From Prevotella sp. (GTDB lineage Bacteria; Bacteroidota; Bacteroidia; Bacteroidales; Bacteroidaceae): a DNA stretch of 39,651 nucleotides. The translations under genes were made by a program, and so were the position numbers. Below, piece by piece: positions 22,735 to 30,853 of this stretch. The stretch's first letter is position 1, and each line of letters begins with the position of its first letter. The stretch spans positions 1-39,651 of the forward strand of contig JAFPVC010000019.1 in NCBI GenBank assembly GCA_017413085.1, in the 5' to 3' direction. The notes beneath the pieces are model-generated. The model had not been told where the DNA came from. It did not search any database and saw only the letters and a list, made by a program, of their open reading frames with translations.

Positions 22735-23226
22735 ATGAACAAAGAAGAGAAGCGCGCATTGCGTCGCAAGCGGCTGATGGAGAACAAGACCTATCAGACG
22801 ATGGACGGACTGACGCGCTACATGGATCGTTATTATCTGGATGCTCTCATAAGCATCATTCCCAGCTGGGGCGATGCCTTTGCATTGCTCTGCGTAATAC
22901 CGTTTGTGTATTTCTCACTCAGGGTAATCAAGAGCATCCCCTTGACTCTGGCCGTACTAAACAATGCCCTCAGAGACATGCTGATGGGTATGATTCCGTT
23001 TTTCATTGGTGACATCATCGATATATTCCACCGAGCCAACATACAGAATATGGAAATGATTCAAGGCTTCGTTGACGGCAACGAAGCCGTCATCAAGAAA
23101 GTGAATCAGCGAGCCTTTCAGTCTGCCGTAGTCCTCATAGTATTGCTTCTGCTCATAGCCCTCATGATATGGGCGCTTGTAAGTTTCGGCAGCTATCTGT
23201 ATTCACTGGTGGCATCCATTTTCTAA
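22735..23226 (+). CDS. DUF4112 family membrane protein
   Basis: 163 residues from the ATG preceded by CGGG; an upstream GTG-start extension looks unnatural. The order of motifs matches DUF4112: a charged N-terminus, MDRYYLDALISIIPSWGDAF, then two to three hydrophobic segments (LLCVIPFVYFSL; MLMGMIPFFIGDIIDIF; VVLIVLLLLIALMIWALVSF). Function is unknown for the family. It follows the peroxidase gene by about 100 bases on the same strand. Confidence 0.8.
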   Translation: MNKEEKRALRRKRLMENKTYQTMDGLTRYMDRYYLDALISIIPSWGDAFALLCVIPFVYFSLRVIKSIPLTLAVLNNALRDMLMGMIPFFIGDIIDIFHRANIQNMEMIQGFVDGNEAVIKKVNQRAFQSAVVLIVLLLLIALMIWALVSFGSYLYSLVASIF

Positions 23227-23303
23227 AACAGGAAAACAAGTAAAGACTGAGGTTATCTACAGATAAACGCTTAAAACTGACTATAAAGATTTCTGACAGA
23301 TTA

Positions 23304-23334
23304 TTTGCAAGAAAACCAAAAAAGTGTAATTTTG
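23304..23334 (+). promoter_or_regulatory. Orphan promoter
   Basis: TTTG (23304-23307), 19 bases, TAATTTTG (23327-23334), followed by CA. No real gene follows before the IS-end hairpin, so the original gene was probably lost. Confidence 0.6.
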
Positions 23335-23482
23335 CACTCAGAAATATTGAAGGATGGAAAAAATGACACAGAACTAACTCTTCTTTTCATGCAAACTGGC
23401 ACTCACTCCGACTTGTTCTGACTATGAATTAAATTGATTTGTAGAAATTACATGTTCAAGAAAATATGAGGGTATATCAAAA

Positions 23483-23532
23483 TTGAAGTGAACCCCAGAA
23501 GTTAGACAGAAAACTTCTGGGGTTCACTTCAA
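23483..23532. mobile_element. Back-to-back IS terminal repeats (hairpin)
   Basis: A perfect 21-bp stem (23483-23503 with 23512-23532) with an 8-base loop. Its core TGAACCCCAGAAGTTAGACA resembles the ends of IS3/IS150-group elements. Thirty bases (23485-23514) recur exactly, inverted, at 36897-36926. This looks like two element ends left joined after loss of the interior. Confidence 0.55.
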
Positions 23533-23772
23533 AATAGGCACATCCTCTTAACGTATATAACCATATAGCCTCCCACCCCACTTCTCCCACTCTCGCACAT
23601 ACATATACAATGTTTGCGTACACACATATTTTTTTGAAAAAAACTTTCCGAAATATTTGTATTATTCCAAAATTAACTACATCGCTCGTCTGTGTTTATG
23701 ACCAAAGAAACATCCTCCTCACGTTCTTCGTAAACAAAGCGTCGCAATTACCGAGCGAATGGCGTTAATATG

Positions 23773-23864
23773 ATTTCACAGGACTGACGTTACATTAAAA
23801 CAAAATGATTCCCCGTTTGACAGAATGTTTGTCAAACGGGGAATTTTATTGCAAAGTGTCTGAC
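23773..23864 (+). repeat. Direct repeat with terminator, left of DUF4143 gene
   Basis: Begins ATTTCACAGGACTGACGTTA and contains the stem TTCCCCGTTTGACA / TGTCAAACGGGGAA (23809-23843) followed by TTTTATT. The same unit occurs at 25329-25412, downstream of the gene, in the same orientation. Confidence 0.75.
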
Positions 23865-23878
23865 TTTTTGTTTGCTTA

Positions 23879-23952
23879 TTCGGGAAACTATGTAATTTTA
23901 CATAATTTTCCGAACAAACATTTGGTTGTAATCGGAAAATTATGTAAATTTG
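23879..23952 (+). promoter_or_regulatory. Promoter and palindromic operator of the DUF4143 gene
   Basis: TTTG (23921-23924), 20 bases, TAAATTTG (23945-23952). Upstream, 23879-23895 and 23898-23914 form a 17-bp palindrome (TTCGG.AAA.TATGTAA, two mismatches). A third half-site, CGGAAAATTATGTAA (23933-23947), overlaps the spacer and the -7 box. The layout strongly suggests repression by a DNA-binding protein, possibly the gene product itself. Confidence 0.65.
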
Positions 23953-23973
23953 CACAAAAATCCGAATAGAAAC

Positions 23974-25239
23974 ATGAAATACATACAGAGGGAAGCATAT
24001 CTCAGAAAGCTGATTAATAGGATGGACAACGGCGAGGTGAAGATTATAACAGGGCCAAGACGTTGTGGCAAGTCATGGTTGCTTAGCAGAATATTCAAGG
24101 ATTATCTGTTGGAACAGGGCATTGACGAAAGCCAGATAATAATAATATCGTTTGATATTGATGATGAAGAAGAACATGGCGACCTCACTGACGGTAAGAC
24201 ATTGAAAGACTATCTGTATAGTCGTATCAAAGATGACGAACGAAATTATTACGTCATCCTCGATGAGATACAGGAGGTGGATGGCTTTGAGAAGATTGTG
24301 AATGGCCTGAATGCAAAGGACAATGTTGACGTGTATATAACAGGAAGCAACTCACATTTCTTGTCAAACGACATCAGAACTATATTCCGTGGACGCGGTG
24401 ACGAAGTAAGGGTCTATCCGCTGTCATTCAAAGAGTTTTGTACGGAGAGGACAGAACCCGTCAGTGAGCTATGGAAAGAATACTATACCTATGGCGGCAT
24501 GCCCGGACTGTTGCGTCAGCGTACGCCGGAACAGAAGGTTTCATACTTGCAGCGTTTATGGCAAAAGACATATCTTGATGATGTAATCGACAGGAACAAG
24601 ATAAGAAACCGTGAGGCTCTGTCATCACTGACTGACGCTCTGTGTTCGTCTGTTGGTTCGCTTACAAATCCCAATCGCATAAGCAATGTGTTGAGAAACG
24701 TACAGGCTACCAAGATAGACCCAGATACCATATCCAAGTATATGGATTGCTTGAAAGACGCATTTCTGTTTGAGGAGGCCAGGCGCTATAATATCAAAGG
24801 AAACAAGTATTTCGAGAATATAAAGAAATATTACGCCATTGACGTAGGCCTGAGAAACGCAAAACTGAATTTCCGTCAGCAGGAACCAACACACATTATG
24901 GAAAATGTGATATATAATGAGCTGCGCATAAGAGGGTATCTGGTAGATGTAGGCGTAGTAGAATCGCGGGAGATGCGCAACGGCAAGTCCGAACTCATTC
25001 ACTATGAGATTGACTTCATTGCAAGCAACGGCATGGAGAAATACTACATACAATCAGCTTATGCCCTTGATAATGAACTTAAGAAACAGCAAGAACTAAA
25101 TGCCTTGCAGCGTATAGACGACAGTTTCAGAAAAATCGTTATCATAGGCAATGACATAGCGGAATACACTGACACAAAGGGAATACGCTTCATGGGTCTT
25201 TATCAATTCCTAATGTCAGGACTCGACAAGGAAATTTAA
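23974..25239 (+). CDS. ATP-binding protein, AAA_14 + DUF4143
   Basis: 421 residues from the ATG at 23974; an upstream TTG frame overlaps the promoter. The P-loop is GPRRCGKSWLLS (about 27-38), Walker B YYVILDEIQE, and a sensor-like VYITGSNSHFLS. The C-terminal half has the DUF4143 pattern (YAIDVGLRNA; nuclease-like YEIDFIASNG and IQSAYALD). The family is abundant and duplicated in Bacteroidetes, with no proven role. The gene lies between two direct repeats with internal terminators, forming a compact 1.6 kb cassette. Confidence 0.92.
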   Translation: MKYIQREAYLRKLINRMDNGEVKIITGPRRCGKSWLLSRIFKDYLLEQGIDESQIIIISFDIDDEEEHGDLTDGKTLKDYLYSRIKDDERNYYVILDEIQEVDGFEKIVNGLNAKDNVDVYITGSNSHFLSNDIRTIFRGRGDEVRVYPLSFKEFCTERTEPVSELWKEYYTYGGMPGLLRQRTPEQKVSYLQRLWQKTYLDDVIDRNKIRNREALSSLTDALCSSVGSLTNPNRISNVLRNVQATKIDPDTISKYMDCLKDAFLFEEARRYNIKGNKYFENIKKYYAIDVGLRNAKLNFRQQEPTHIMENVIYNELRIRGYLVDVGVVESREMRNGKSELIHYEIDFIASNGMEKYYIQSAYALDNELKKQQELNALQRIDDSFRKIVIIGNDIAEYTDTKGIRFMGLYQFLMSGLDKEI

Positions 25240-25328
25240 ACCATGTGATGGAATCTGCAAATTAGGGAAACAGGAGTCTTTATTCTAAAGTAGAATATAA
25301 TTAATTCCATTCCCAATGGCTCATCAGA

Positions 25329-25412
25329 ATTTCACAGGACTGACGTTACATCAAAATAATAAAATTCCCCGTTTGGCAGAATGTTTGTCAAACGGGGATT
25401 TTTATTACAAAG
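25329..25412 (+). repeat. Direct repeat with terminator, right of DUF4143 gene
   Basis: Second copy of the 23773-23864 unit. The first 23 bases are identical, a middle segment of about 13 bases differs, and the hairpin (25365-25398) and the following TTTTTATT are conserved. It ends exactly where the AAA+ fragment begins. Confidence 0.75.
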
Positions 25413-25563
25413 TCTTATTGGTTTGTCGTCAGTAAAGGCAGAAGTGGAAAGGCTCACCAACTTTATCAAGATAATGAAGGTAAGAGAAAAGCAAGGACTT
25501 CCAGTTAGTGAGATTTCTTACCATTGCGTATGGGCAATCCTCGTCTGTCATAGTCCATTTTAA
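25411..25563 (+). pseudogene. Fragment of a CbxX/CfxQ-type AAA+ ATPase
   Basis: The frame SLIGLSSVKAEVERLTNFI through QGLPVSEISYHCV matches the segment just before the Walker A of CbxX-type AAA+ ATPases (usually followed by FTGNPGTGKT). Here the sequence breaks after YHCV into WAILVCHSPF and stops, so the P-loop is lost. It has no start codon of its own. It joins the direct repeat on the left and the end of a small minus-strand gene on the right. Confidence 0.65.
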
Positions 25564-25684
25564 AAATACCTGCATCCACGAAACAATCCATCATATCCAA
25601 TGCTGGAATGCGCATGACATCTTTGTTCTTCTCAAAAAAATCTGCTAATACTTGGTTTATCTTTTTTATTTTAACTTCGTTCAT
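25505..25684 (-). CDS. Small protein, probably truncated (59 residues)
   Basis: Begins MNEVKIKKINQVLADFFEK and continues to FKMDYDRRGLPIRNGKKSH before a TAA. It lies 15 bases downstream of the glycosylase gene and is likely cotranscribed. The last residues and stop are encoded by DNA antisense to the AAA+ fragment, so the natural C-terminus was probably replaced at a recombination joint. Family unknown to me. Confidence 0.5.
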   Translation of the reverse strand: MNEVKIKKINQVLADFFEKNKDVMRIPALDMMDCFVDAGIFKMDYDRRGLPIRNGKKSH

Positions 25685-25699
25685 ACTCTTTTTTACTTT

Positions 25700-26536
25700 T
25701 TAGAATTTTCTTTCAACAATCTCTTTAACAACTTTCCAAAGCCTCAGTTTCTCTTCAAAAGGTTTCCCCAGCGAATTTGATGTGGAAGGAAGCGGAATAA
25801 TCTTGCAGTTCCACTTCAAACGGTCTTCAGAAAAGTTCTGTTCAAACACATTCTTTGTCTCGCCTGTTCCATTCAATATTATTGTAGATATCGACGGATG
25901 AGATGCCAAAAAGGCATCAATATCGTTAGGTGCATATCCCTTGATATTTGAATCAAGACTTCCTTCCCTATCTGCCACTTTCATGCAGTCCCAAAGCGTA
26001 ATCCGATTACTTGTAATGAACTCTTTGTCAGACATACCCATAGGCCTATCAAACAAGCTTTCCATTATCTTAAAGAAAGAATTGTGTGACTTGTTCTGAT
26101 AATACGTTTGCGCTGTTAATGACTTTTCACCAGGGAACGTCCCAAGTATGAGCACTTTGGGGTTCTCTCCAGACCACGGTTGTAATCCTGTTTTCATCTG
26201 TTTACAACTCAAAGGCAGCGTTCTTGTTTCAACAGCGGCAGCGCTCTGATTAACAAAGCGATTGCCATCAGAGATTTTTATCTTACCATCATCTATCAGC
26301 CCGTGGAATTTATCAATGGTCATGTCTGTAATTCCATAGTCACTGCCATAAAACCCCAAATTACGCATTTTACTGCGAATATTCTTTTGCTGGGCTTTTT
26401 CTGCATTACATCTTTTGATAATAAGTGATTCTATCAACTCTATCTCTTTCTTGTTAAATAGATTTTTACCCTTCATATTCTTGAGTATTAAACTGTTTAC
26501 GTAATTGCTTGTACTTCTTTCTCCGTTGTTTAGCAT
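25700..26536 (-). CDS. DNA-deoxyinosine glycosylase (uracil-DNA glycosylase superfamily)
   Basis: 278 residues. The C-terminal about 165 residues match hypoxanthine-DNA glycosylases of the UDG superfamily: LGTFPGEKSL (131-140), YYQNKSHNSFF, LWDCMKVADREGSLDSNI and PLPSTS (248-253). It should excise deaminated adenine from DNA. Residues about 25-95 are an extra helical domain (ESLIIKRCNAEKAQQKNIR, then GFYGSDYGITDMT) of unknown role. The start could also be the Met at residue 21. It lies in accessory DNA between broken genes. Confidence 0.85.
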   Translation of the reverse strand: MLNNGERSTSNYVNSLILKNMKGKNLFNKKEIELIESLIIKRCNAEKAQQKNIRSKMRNLGFYGSDYGITDMTIDKFHGLIDDGKIKISDGNRFVNQSAAAVETRTLPLSCKQMKTGLQPWSGENPKVLILGTFPGEKSLTAQTYYQNKSHNSFFKIMESLFDRPMGMSDKEFITSNRITLWDCMKVADREGSLDSNIKGYAPNDIDAFLASHPSISTIILNGTGETKNVFEQNFSEDRLKWNCKIIPLPSTSNSLGKPFEEKLRLWKVVKEIVERKF

Positions 26537-26666
26537 ATTTCGATATCCAACGGAGTAGTCTGAAGCTGCTATCTATTTGTTTCGAACTTATTTAATGACG
26601 ATTAAGTCTTATCAAAGAGCTTAAGCATTTTCTCAGATGTAAATAATAATAATAATGTTTTTATTT

Positions 26667-29600
26667 TTAATAGCGAGTACCGCAATCATATGATATTACA
26701 GTAACTTCTGCATCTCCAGGTTGTATCAGTTTATTATAGCAGCAGACGGAATTTCCACGTTCTACATCATCAAGAGTAACGTATCGACTCGTCCATTTTA
26801 CCAATCCCTTCCATTTATTGAAGTAATGTACAGTAATATTAACCTGTCCATTGGCTTCAAATTCTATAAAAGGTAGGTAAACAGATCTGTCTGCACACAT
26901 TTCTGAAATTATAGATATTGGCAAATTGTCCAAATCTTCTTCTAAGCATATCAGTTCTCTTCGTACATAATTCGCATGCCCAAATGTTGGGAGGAAGTAT
27001 TTGAGGTGGTCAAGCAAGAATACTTCCCATGCACTATGTTCATTCCATCGGGCCGTTATGTATTTTGATGGCAAATCAACACTTTTAGCTTGGTGGCTAT
27101 CTAATTTCTTAAGTATTATTTTTGACGGCTTATAGTTCTCGGCAGTACTATAAATGGCATCCTTGTATCGAGTACAAGAAGCAAGATGTAGTTTTTGTAA
27201 TAATGTTTCTCGTATCGCTTTTCTTGGAGACTCGCATTTTACATTTGGATAATACTCTTCTTTCGCATCTGTATCATGGAAATATGGTTGAGAATAAAAC
27301 CCACCCATAGGTGTCTCACCATATAAGTGTCTATAGACACCTAAGGTCTTATTGGGGTTAATCTGTATAGTTGTAAATGGTTCCAATAAGAAATTGGCAT
27401 CTATTATGTTAAAATCGTCTTCACAGTTAATCTTATAATTATCAGCGATTAGCTGCTTAACAGCCTTATATGTTTTTCCAAAGTAGTTTATGTTCATTTC
27501 ATCTCTTAATTCTTCAAAAATAAATTCAACTTGTTCATTACAATTTGTACAAACAGACATCTGGCCTCGTAATGAAATACCTTGCTGTGGCGCTGATTCG
27601 AAGTAAATCCAATCCAACCATTTTGAGATTGTTCCACATTTCATACAGAACATGCGGCCTTCATGATGACCTTCAACCTGTTTATGTAATTGTCGTTCAA
27701 TTTCATTCCAACCAAATGGATTTCTCATTGCATTATAATAGATTCCAGAGTCGTTGATACCCAAGTACGAAGGTATAAAAGCAATATTCGTAATTACACC
27801 GGAGCTCTCTGCTCTACAAACTACCAATATTCTACGATATCCTGGACGATATAACTCAATTACAGTACCATATCTTTCTGTTGGAATAAAATCAATCTCT
27901 ATACTAGCGTCCATTTGTGAGACATAGTTTTGTAATGCAGAAACCACATTCTCTTTTCCAATGATGGTTTGACCTAAAATCTCGCTATAGCGTACATCAT
28001 CACGCATAGCTAACTTGATTTTTGACACATCACGGTTTACAAATGTCTCATATAAGATTGAATACCACACAGGTACTTTGCCTTCTTTCAAACTAAGATG
28101 TTCAAAAGACTCTATTAATTGAAGAAACCTTTTCGCAGGTGCGCAACCATCATTAGACGCATCTATACATAGTTGTTTAGAACGAGTGAAATCTTTTTCT
28201 ACTCCATCACCAAAAAATAATATCACGGACAGAAAATACTTGCTCATGGAGTAGCCTTGTTTAGCAGACAGGGCAAACATCTCTATTGCCTTACGTATAT
28301 CAGCTTTAGGATTCTTCGCAAGATAATATCCATAGCGGCATTGAGCCTCAGGATTTCCCTCTTTGGCTTTGTAGAATTCTTCTCTTACGAAATCTGGCAA
28401 TTCCACAATTTGTTTCTGTTCATTTACTGACTGTTCTTCCATAATCTGATCAAAAAGTTGCTTGGACATAGGAATAATGCATTTAGGATCTTCTGACTCA
28501 TGTGAATCAATAATCCTTTGTAACAAAACTCTTGCTTTTTCAGTGTCTCTATTTAGCGTATTATTTGGTATTCTGTCTCCTTGATACCATAATATGGCAA
28601 GATTCCACAACAATTCAATGCAACAAGGATTCTCTTCTTTGTCAACATATTCATTTATAAAAGTGATAGCTTCTTGATATCTACCGGCAACACTCCATAA
28701 TGCCACAAATTTATTTAGTGCGGCATACTTATTTCCATAATATATTGCAATATCAAAGAATTGGTTGCCCTTTTCAATGTCGCCATCTATTCCTGCAAAC
28801 ATTGCTCCCATATTATTGGCAGCATCATGAACTCCTTCTTTCATTGCGATTCCATATAAGAGTTTTACGCTGTCGTAATAAGATGGCATTTGGTCTTTAA
28901 GTAGCATTATCAATAGCCAATTGAAAGTTAGAGCACACTCTCTAACTGACATAGAATTACCAAACGGATTATTAACTACAACATCGTCTGGTAATGTGTC
29001 TAAATATGCAGTCCCATTCAAGCAATCGGAGCATTGGAACTGACTCAAGCCTATTAATAGGTATTCTCTATTAGGAGTTTCATTTTCACAAATATTTGGA
29101 GTATTATCCAAGATGGGGGCAGTATTGTTTTTTGATTGTGCAGGTAGAATCAACTCTCCTTTGACTATTATGTATGGCTCATAACTATTTCCGTCAAATG
29201 AACATTCTGCATAGTACAACTTCTCAAGATTAATCGTTTCAGATTCATCAATTACTTTGGGACTTAATCTACCTTTTGTTTTTCCACATTCAAACGTAGT
29301 AGCTTTTGCTGTTCCATTTGGAGCAATAAGTTTCAGTTCGGATTTTTCTTTAATAACAAGATTCTTTGCTGGTGCAATTTTTCGCATTATCACAACAACA
29401 TTTGACTTTAATATTAGCTCGTCGTTATATGGTTCCTGTAAATCTAAAATACGAACTATATTTCCTGTTTTTTTTTCATTATGAACATACAAAACAGTAA
29501 GACTATCTAACAAATTGCCCTTGAATAACATAATTCTATTAAAAAAGCCTTTCTTTCCTTGTCTGATAGTCTTAATCTTATACATAAATGGTTGTGTTCT

Positions 29601-29753
29601 TTCGTATTTGCGAACAGCATTTATAGTAACAATTTTTTCATCTGGGGTCAACTCATGCTTGACCTCAGCCAAGAGTCTTTCTTTTGTCTGAAAATAAATA
29701 TTGTCATAAATACGACCACCTATGGTCATAGTATATCGATTGACTTTACTCAT
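26667..29753 (-). CDS. Large Sel1-repeat / zinc-ribbon protein of unknown function
   Basis: 1028 residues. The N-terminal 230 residues are beta-rich and unassigned. Sel1-like tetratricopeptide units lie at about 298-345 and 465-545 (AQCRYGYYLAKNP; SKYFLSVILFFGDGVEKDF). Residues about 560-665 resemble an NTF2/SnoaL-like fold. A zinc ribbon has Cys703, Cys706, Cys735 and Cys738. The last 290 residues are unassigned. There is no signal peptide or membrane segment. The start overlaps the stop of a decayed coiled-coil gene (ATGAGTAA), so the pair was once translationally coupled. A scaffold or sensor in an accessory system is possible, but this is speculation. Confidence 0.8.
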   Translation of the reverse strand: MSKVNRYTMTIGGRIYDNIYFQTKERLLAEVKHELTPDEKIVTINAVRKYERTQPFMYKIKTIRQGKKGFFNRIMLFKGNLLDSLTVLYVHNEKKTGNIVRILDLQEPYNDELILKSNVVVIMRKIAPAKNLVIKEKSELKLIAPNGTAKATTFECGKTKGRLSPKVIDESETINLEKLYYAECSFDGNSYEPYIIVKGELILPAQSKNNTAPILDNTPNICENETPNREYLLIGLSQFQCSDCLNGTAYLDTLPDDVVVNNPFGNSMSVRECALTFNWLLIMLLKDQMPSYYDSVKLLYGIAMKEGVHDAANNMGAMFAGIDGDIEKGNQFFDIAIYYGNKYAALNKFVALWSVAGRYQEAITFINEYVDKEENPCCIELLWNLAILWYQGDRIPNNTLNRDTEKARVLLQRIIDSHESEDPKCIIPMSKQLFDQIMEEQSVNEQKQIVELPDFVREEFYKAKEGNPEAQCRYGYYLAKNPKADIRKAIEMFALSAKQGYSMSKYFLSVILFFGDGVEKDFTRSKQLCIDASNDGCAPAKRFLQLIESFEHLSLKEGKVPVWYSILYETFVNRDVSKIKLAMRDDVRYSEILGQTIIGKENVVSALQNYVSQMDASIEIDFIPTERYGTVIELYRPGYRRILVVCRAESSGVITNIAFIPSYLGINDSGIYYNAMRNPFGWNEIERQLHKQVEGHHEGRMFCMKCGTISKWLDWIYFESAPQQGISLRGQMSVCTNCNEQVEFIFEELRDEMNINYFGKTYKAVKQLIADNYKINCEDDFNIIDANFLLEPFTTIQINPNKTLGVYRHLYGETPMGGFYSQPYFHDTDAKEEYYPNVKCESPRKAIRETLLQKLHLASCTRYKDAIYSTAENYKPSKIILKKLDSHQAKSVDLPSKYITARWNEHSAWEVFLLDHLKYFLPTFGHANYVRRELICLEEDLDNLPISIISEMCADRSVYLPFIEFEANGQVNITVHYFNKWKGLVKWTSRYVTLDDVERGNSVCCYNKLIQPGDAEVTVISYDCGTRY

Positions 29754-30125
29754 TGATATTTATTGTTAAATATTCTTTAAGTGGATTTTTGTCAAATGTC
29801 TTCCGTCTTTCTATAATCCAATCTGTTGAAACGAGAATGGATTGATTCTTTCGATACAAATTGGTCAAACCACTCTCTGGTAGAGGTGTGATTTCTGATA
29901 TATGGGCATTTTTCTCGGATAGCTCTGATTGCTGTTTTAACTGAATCGACTCCTATTGCGTATTTTTTTCTTCAAGTGCCTTTACTTTATTTGTAAGGGC
30001 TAGGATCTTATCATTTAACGAGGCATTTGATTATGCCGTTTTCTCACACTCATCTTTAAACTTTTGTTCCGAAGTCCCGAGAATCTCATTCTTTTATTTA
30101 ACTCCGCAATGGTTTTACTTAACGT
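29746..30125 (-). pseudogene. Decayed coiled-coil gene upstream of the Sel1 protein
   Basis: The frame ending at 29746 reads SNASLNDKILALTNKVKALE, then QLKQQSELSEKNAHISEITP and finally NPLKEYLTININE with TAA. It is interrupted by an in-frame TAG near 29953 and a TAA near 30031, both single C-to-T changes from Gln codons. A frameshift near 30090 shifts it from a TIAELNKRM segment. Heptad-like leucines indicate a coiled coil. The final TAA overlaps the next gene's ATG. Confidence 0.65.
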
Positions 30126-30182
30126 AAGTTCGACGAAAACAAACGCAGCGCTTTATGACACAAACTAACGTAAGTTTAACAA
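30120..30182. repeat. Two TAACGTAAGTTYRACRAAA copies
   Basis: TTAACGTAAGTTCGACGAAA (30119-30138) and CTAACGTAAGTTTAACAAAA lie about 46 bases apart in direct orientation at the upstream edge of the decayed coiled-coil gene. They may mark an old junction. Confidence 0.45.
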
Positions 30183-30342
30183 AATAATCATCTAATTATT
30201 AGATAATTTGCGACATTATTAGCAACTTTGTAGTTGCAAACAGACAAGTTTTACCAAAGAATATCGCTAATGTTTACCGAGGACAAAGTTACTGATTTTT
30301 TTTTGTATTGCAGATGATTTTTGCAAATTTTATGACACACAG

Positions 30343-30456
30343 ATGTCAAAATATACGTTCAAGGTAGAAAACAAGCCCAAATATCACCGTAATAGCCGTA
30401 TGTCAAAAGCAGAAATCATGATGATGTCAAAATTCTTATATACCTCTTTTGCCTGA
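30343..30456 (+). pseudogene. N-terminal remnant of an IS982-like transposase
   Basis: 37 codons. The segment NKPKYHRNSRMSKAEIM is typical of the N-terminal region of Bacteroidetes IS982 family transposases. After MSKAEIM the match is lost and the frame ends in TGA. The catalytic DDE part is absent, and I could not find terminal repeats. Confidence 0.6.
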
Positions 30457-30577
30457 ATAAATGCTGTTTGTCATACTTTCAAAACAGACCTTTGCCAACA
30501 GCGTTAGTGGAGAAATAGAACAATGCTGAAATGTAAAGTTTTCTTAAAAAAATATTCATTTGGCGCAGTTTGGGCAT
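30457..30577. other. Intergenic DNA before array B
   Basis: About 120 bases without a recognised feature between the transposase remnant and the 22-bp array. Confidence 0.4.
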
Positions 30578-30694
30578 GTAAAAGCTATCATTTTACTGTG
30601 CAAAAACATAGGGATTACATCGTAAAAGCATAGGTTTTAGGGGGTAAAAGCTGTCATATTACATGGTAAAAGCATAGCTATTAGCCGAAAAAGC
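30578..30694. repeat. Degenerate 22-bp tandem array (copy B)
   Basis: GTAAAAGC (or GCAAAAAC) begins at 30578, 30600, 30622, 30644 and 30666, exactly 22 bases apart, with a weaker GAAAAAGC at 30687. Several units also have ATTACATxG directly before GTAAAAGC and CATAG after it. The last unit runs straight into the left arm of the hairpin at 30687-30728. Period and the ATTAC..GTAA core match array A at 14466-14575. Confidence 0.8.
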
Positions 30695-30728
30695 CGTATT
30701 TCCGCAATTCCGGAAATACGGCTTTTTC
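30687..30728. terminator. Perfect 18-bp hairpin, bidirectional terminator
   Basis: GAAAAAGCCGTATTTCCG pairs with its exact inverse (30711-30728) around a 6-base loop, with A and T runs outside. It lies about 125 bases past the efflux operon's last stop codon and can end that operon. Confidence 0.8.
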
Positions 30729-30853
30729 TTTTTTGACGGTTTACAGCCCCGCTATCAAATCCCGCCCTCGTTCTGGCGTATCTGTCCACCGACTTCGTTT
30801 TAACATGCCTATGGGCGAGTTTTCTGAAAAGTGAAAAATAGAACAAAATGAGG

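Larger units (their letters stand above)
23227..23772. other. Intergenic region with promoter and IS-end hairpin
   Basis: Contains a consensus promoter (23304-23334) that faces only a seven-codon frame near 23353, and an IS-like hairpin at 23483-23532. The stretch 23540-23770 is low in coding signal; I see no feature in it. Confidence 0.5.

Noticed and set aside
23483-23532. Hairpin as an intrinsic terminator
   Set aside because: No T-run follows, no gene ends within 250 bases, and 30 bases recur as a single inverted arm at 36897, which fits an IS end better.
30370-30396. Similarity of CAAGCCCAAAT..CAC.GTAAT near 30370 to array A
   Set aside because: Here the bases encode the conserved NKPKYHRN segment of the transposase remnant, so the short match is probably chance.
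30637-30846. 69-codon minus-strand frame past the efflux operon
   Set aside because: It runs through array B and both arms of the hairpin and has a basic, Arg-rich composition typical of translated non-coding DNA.
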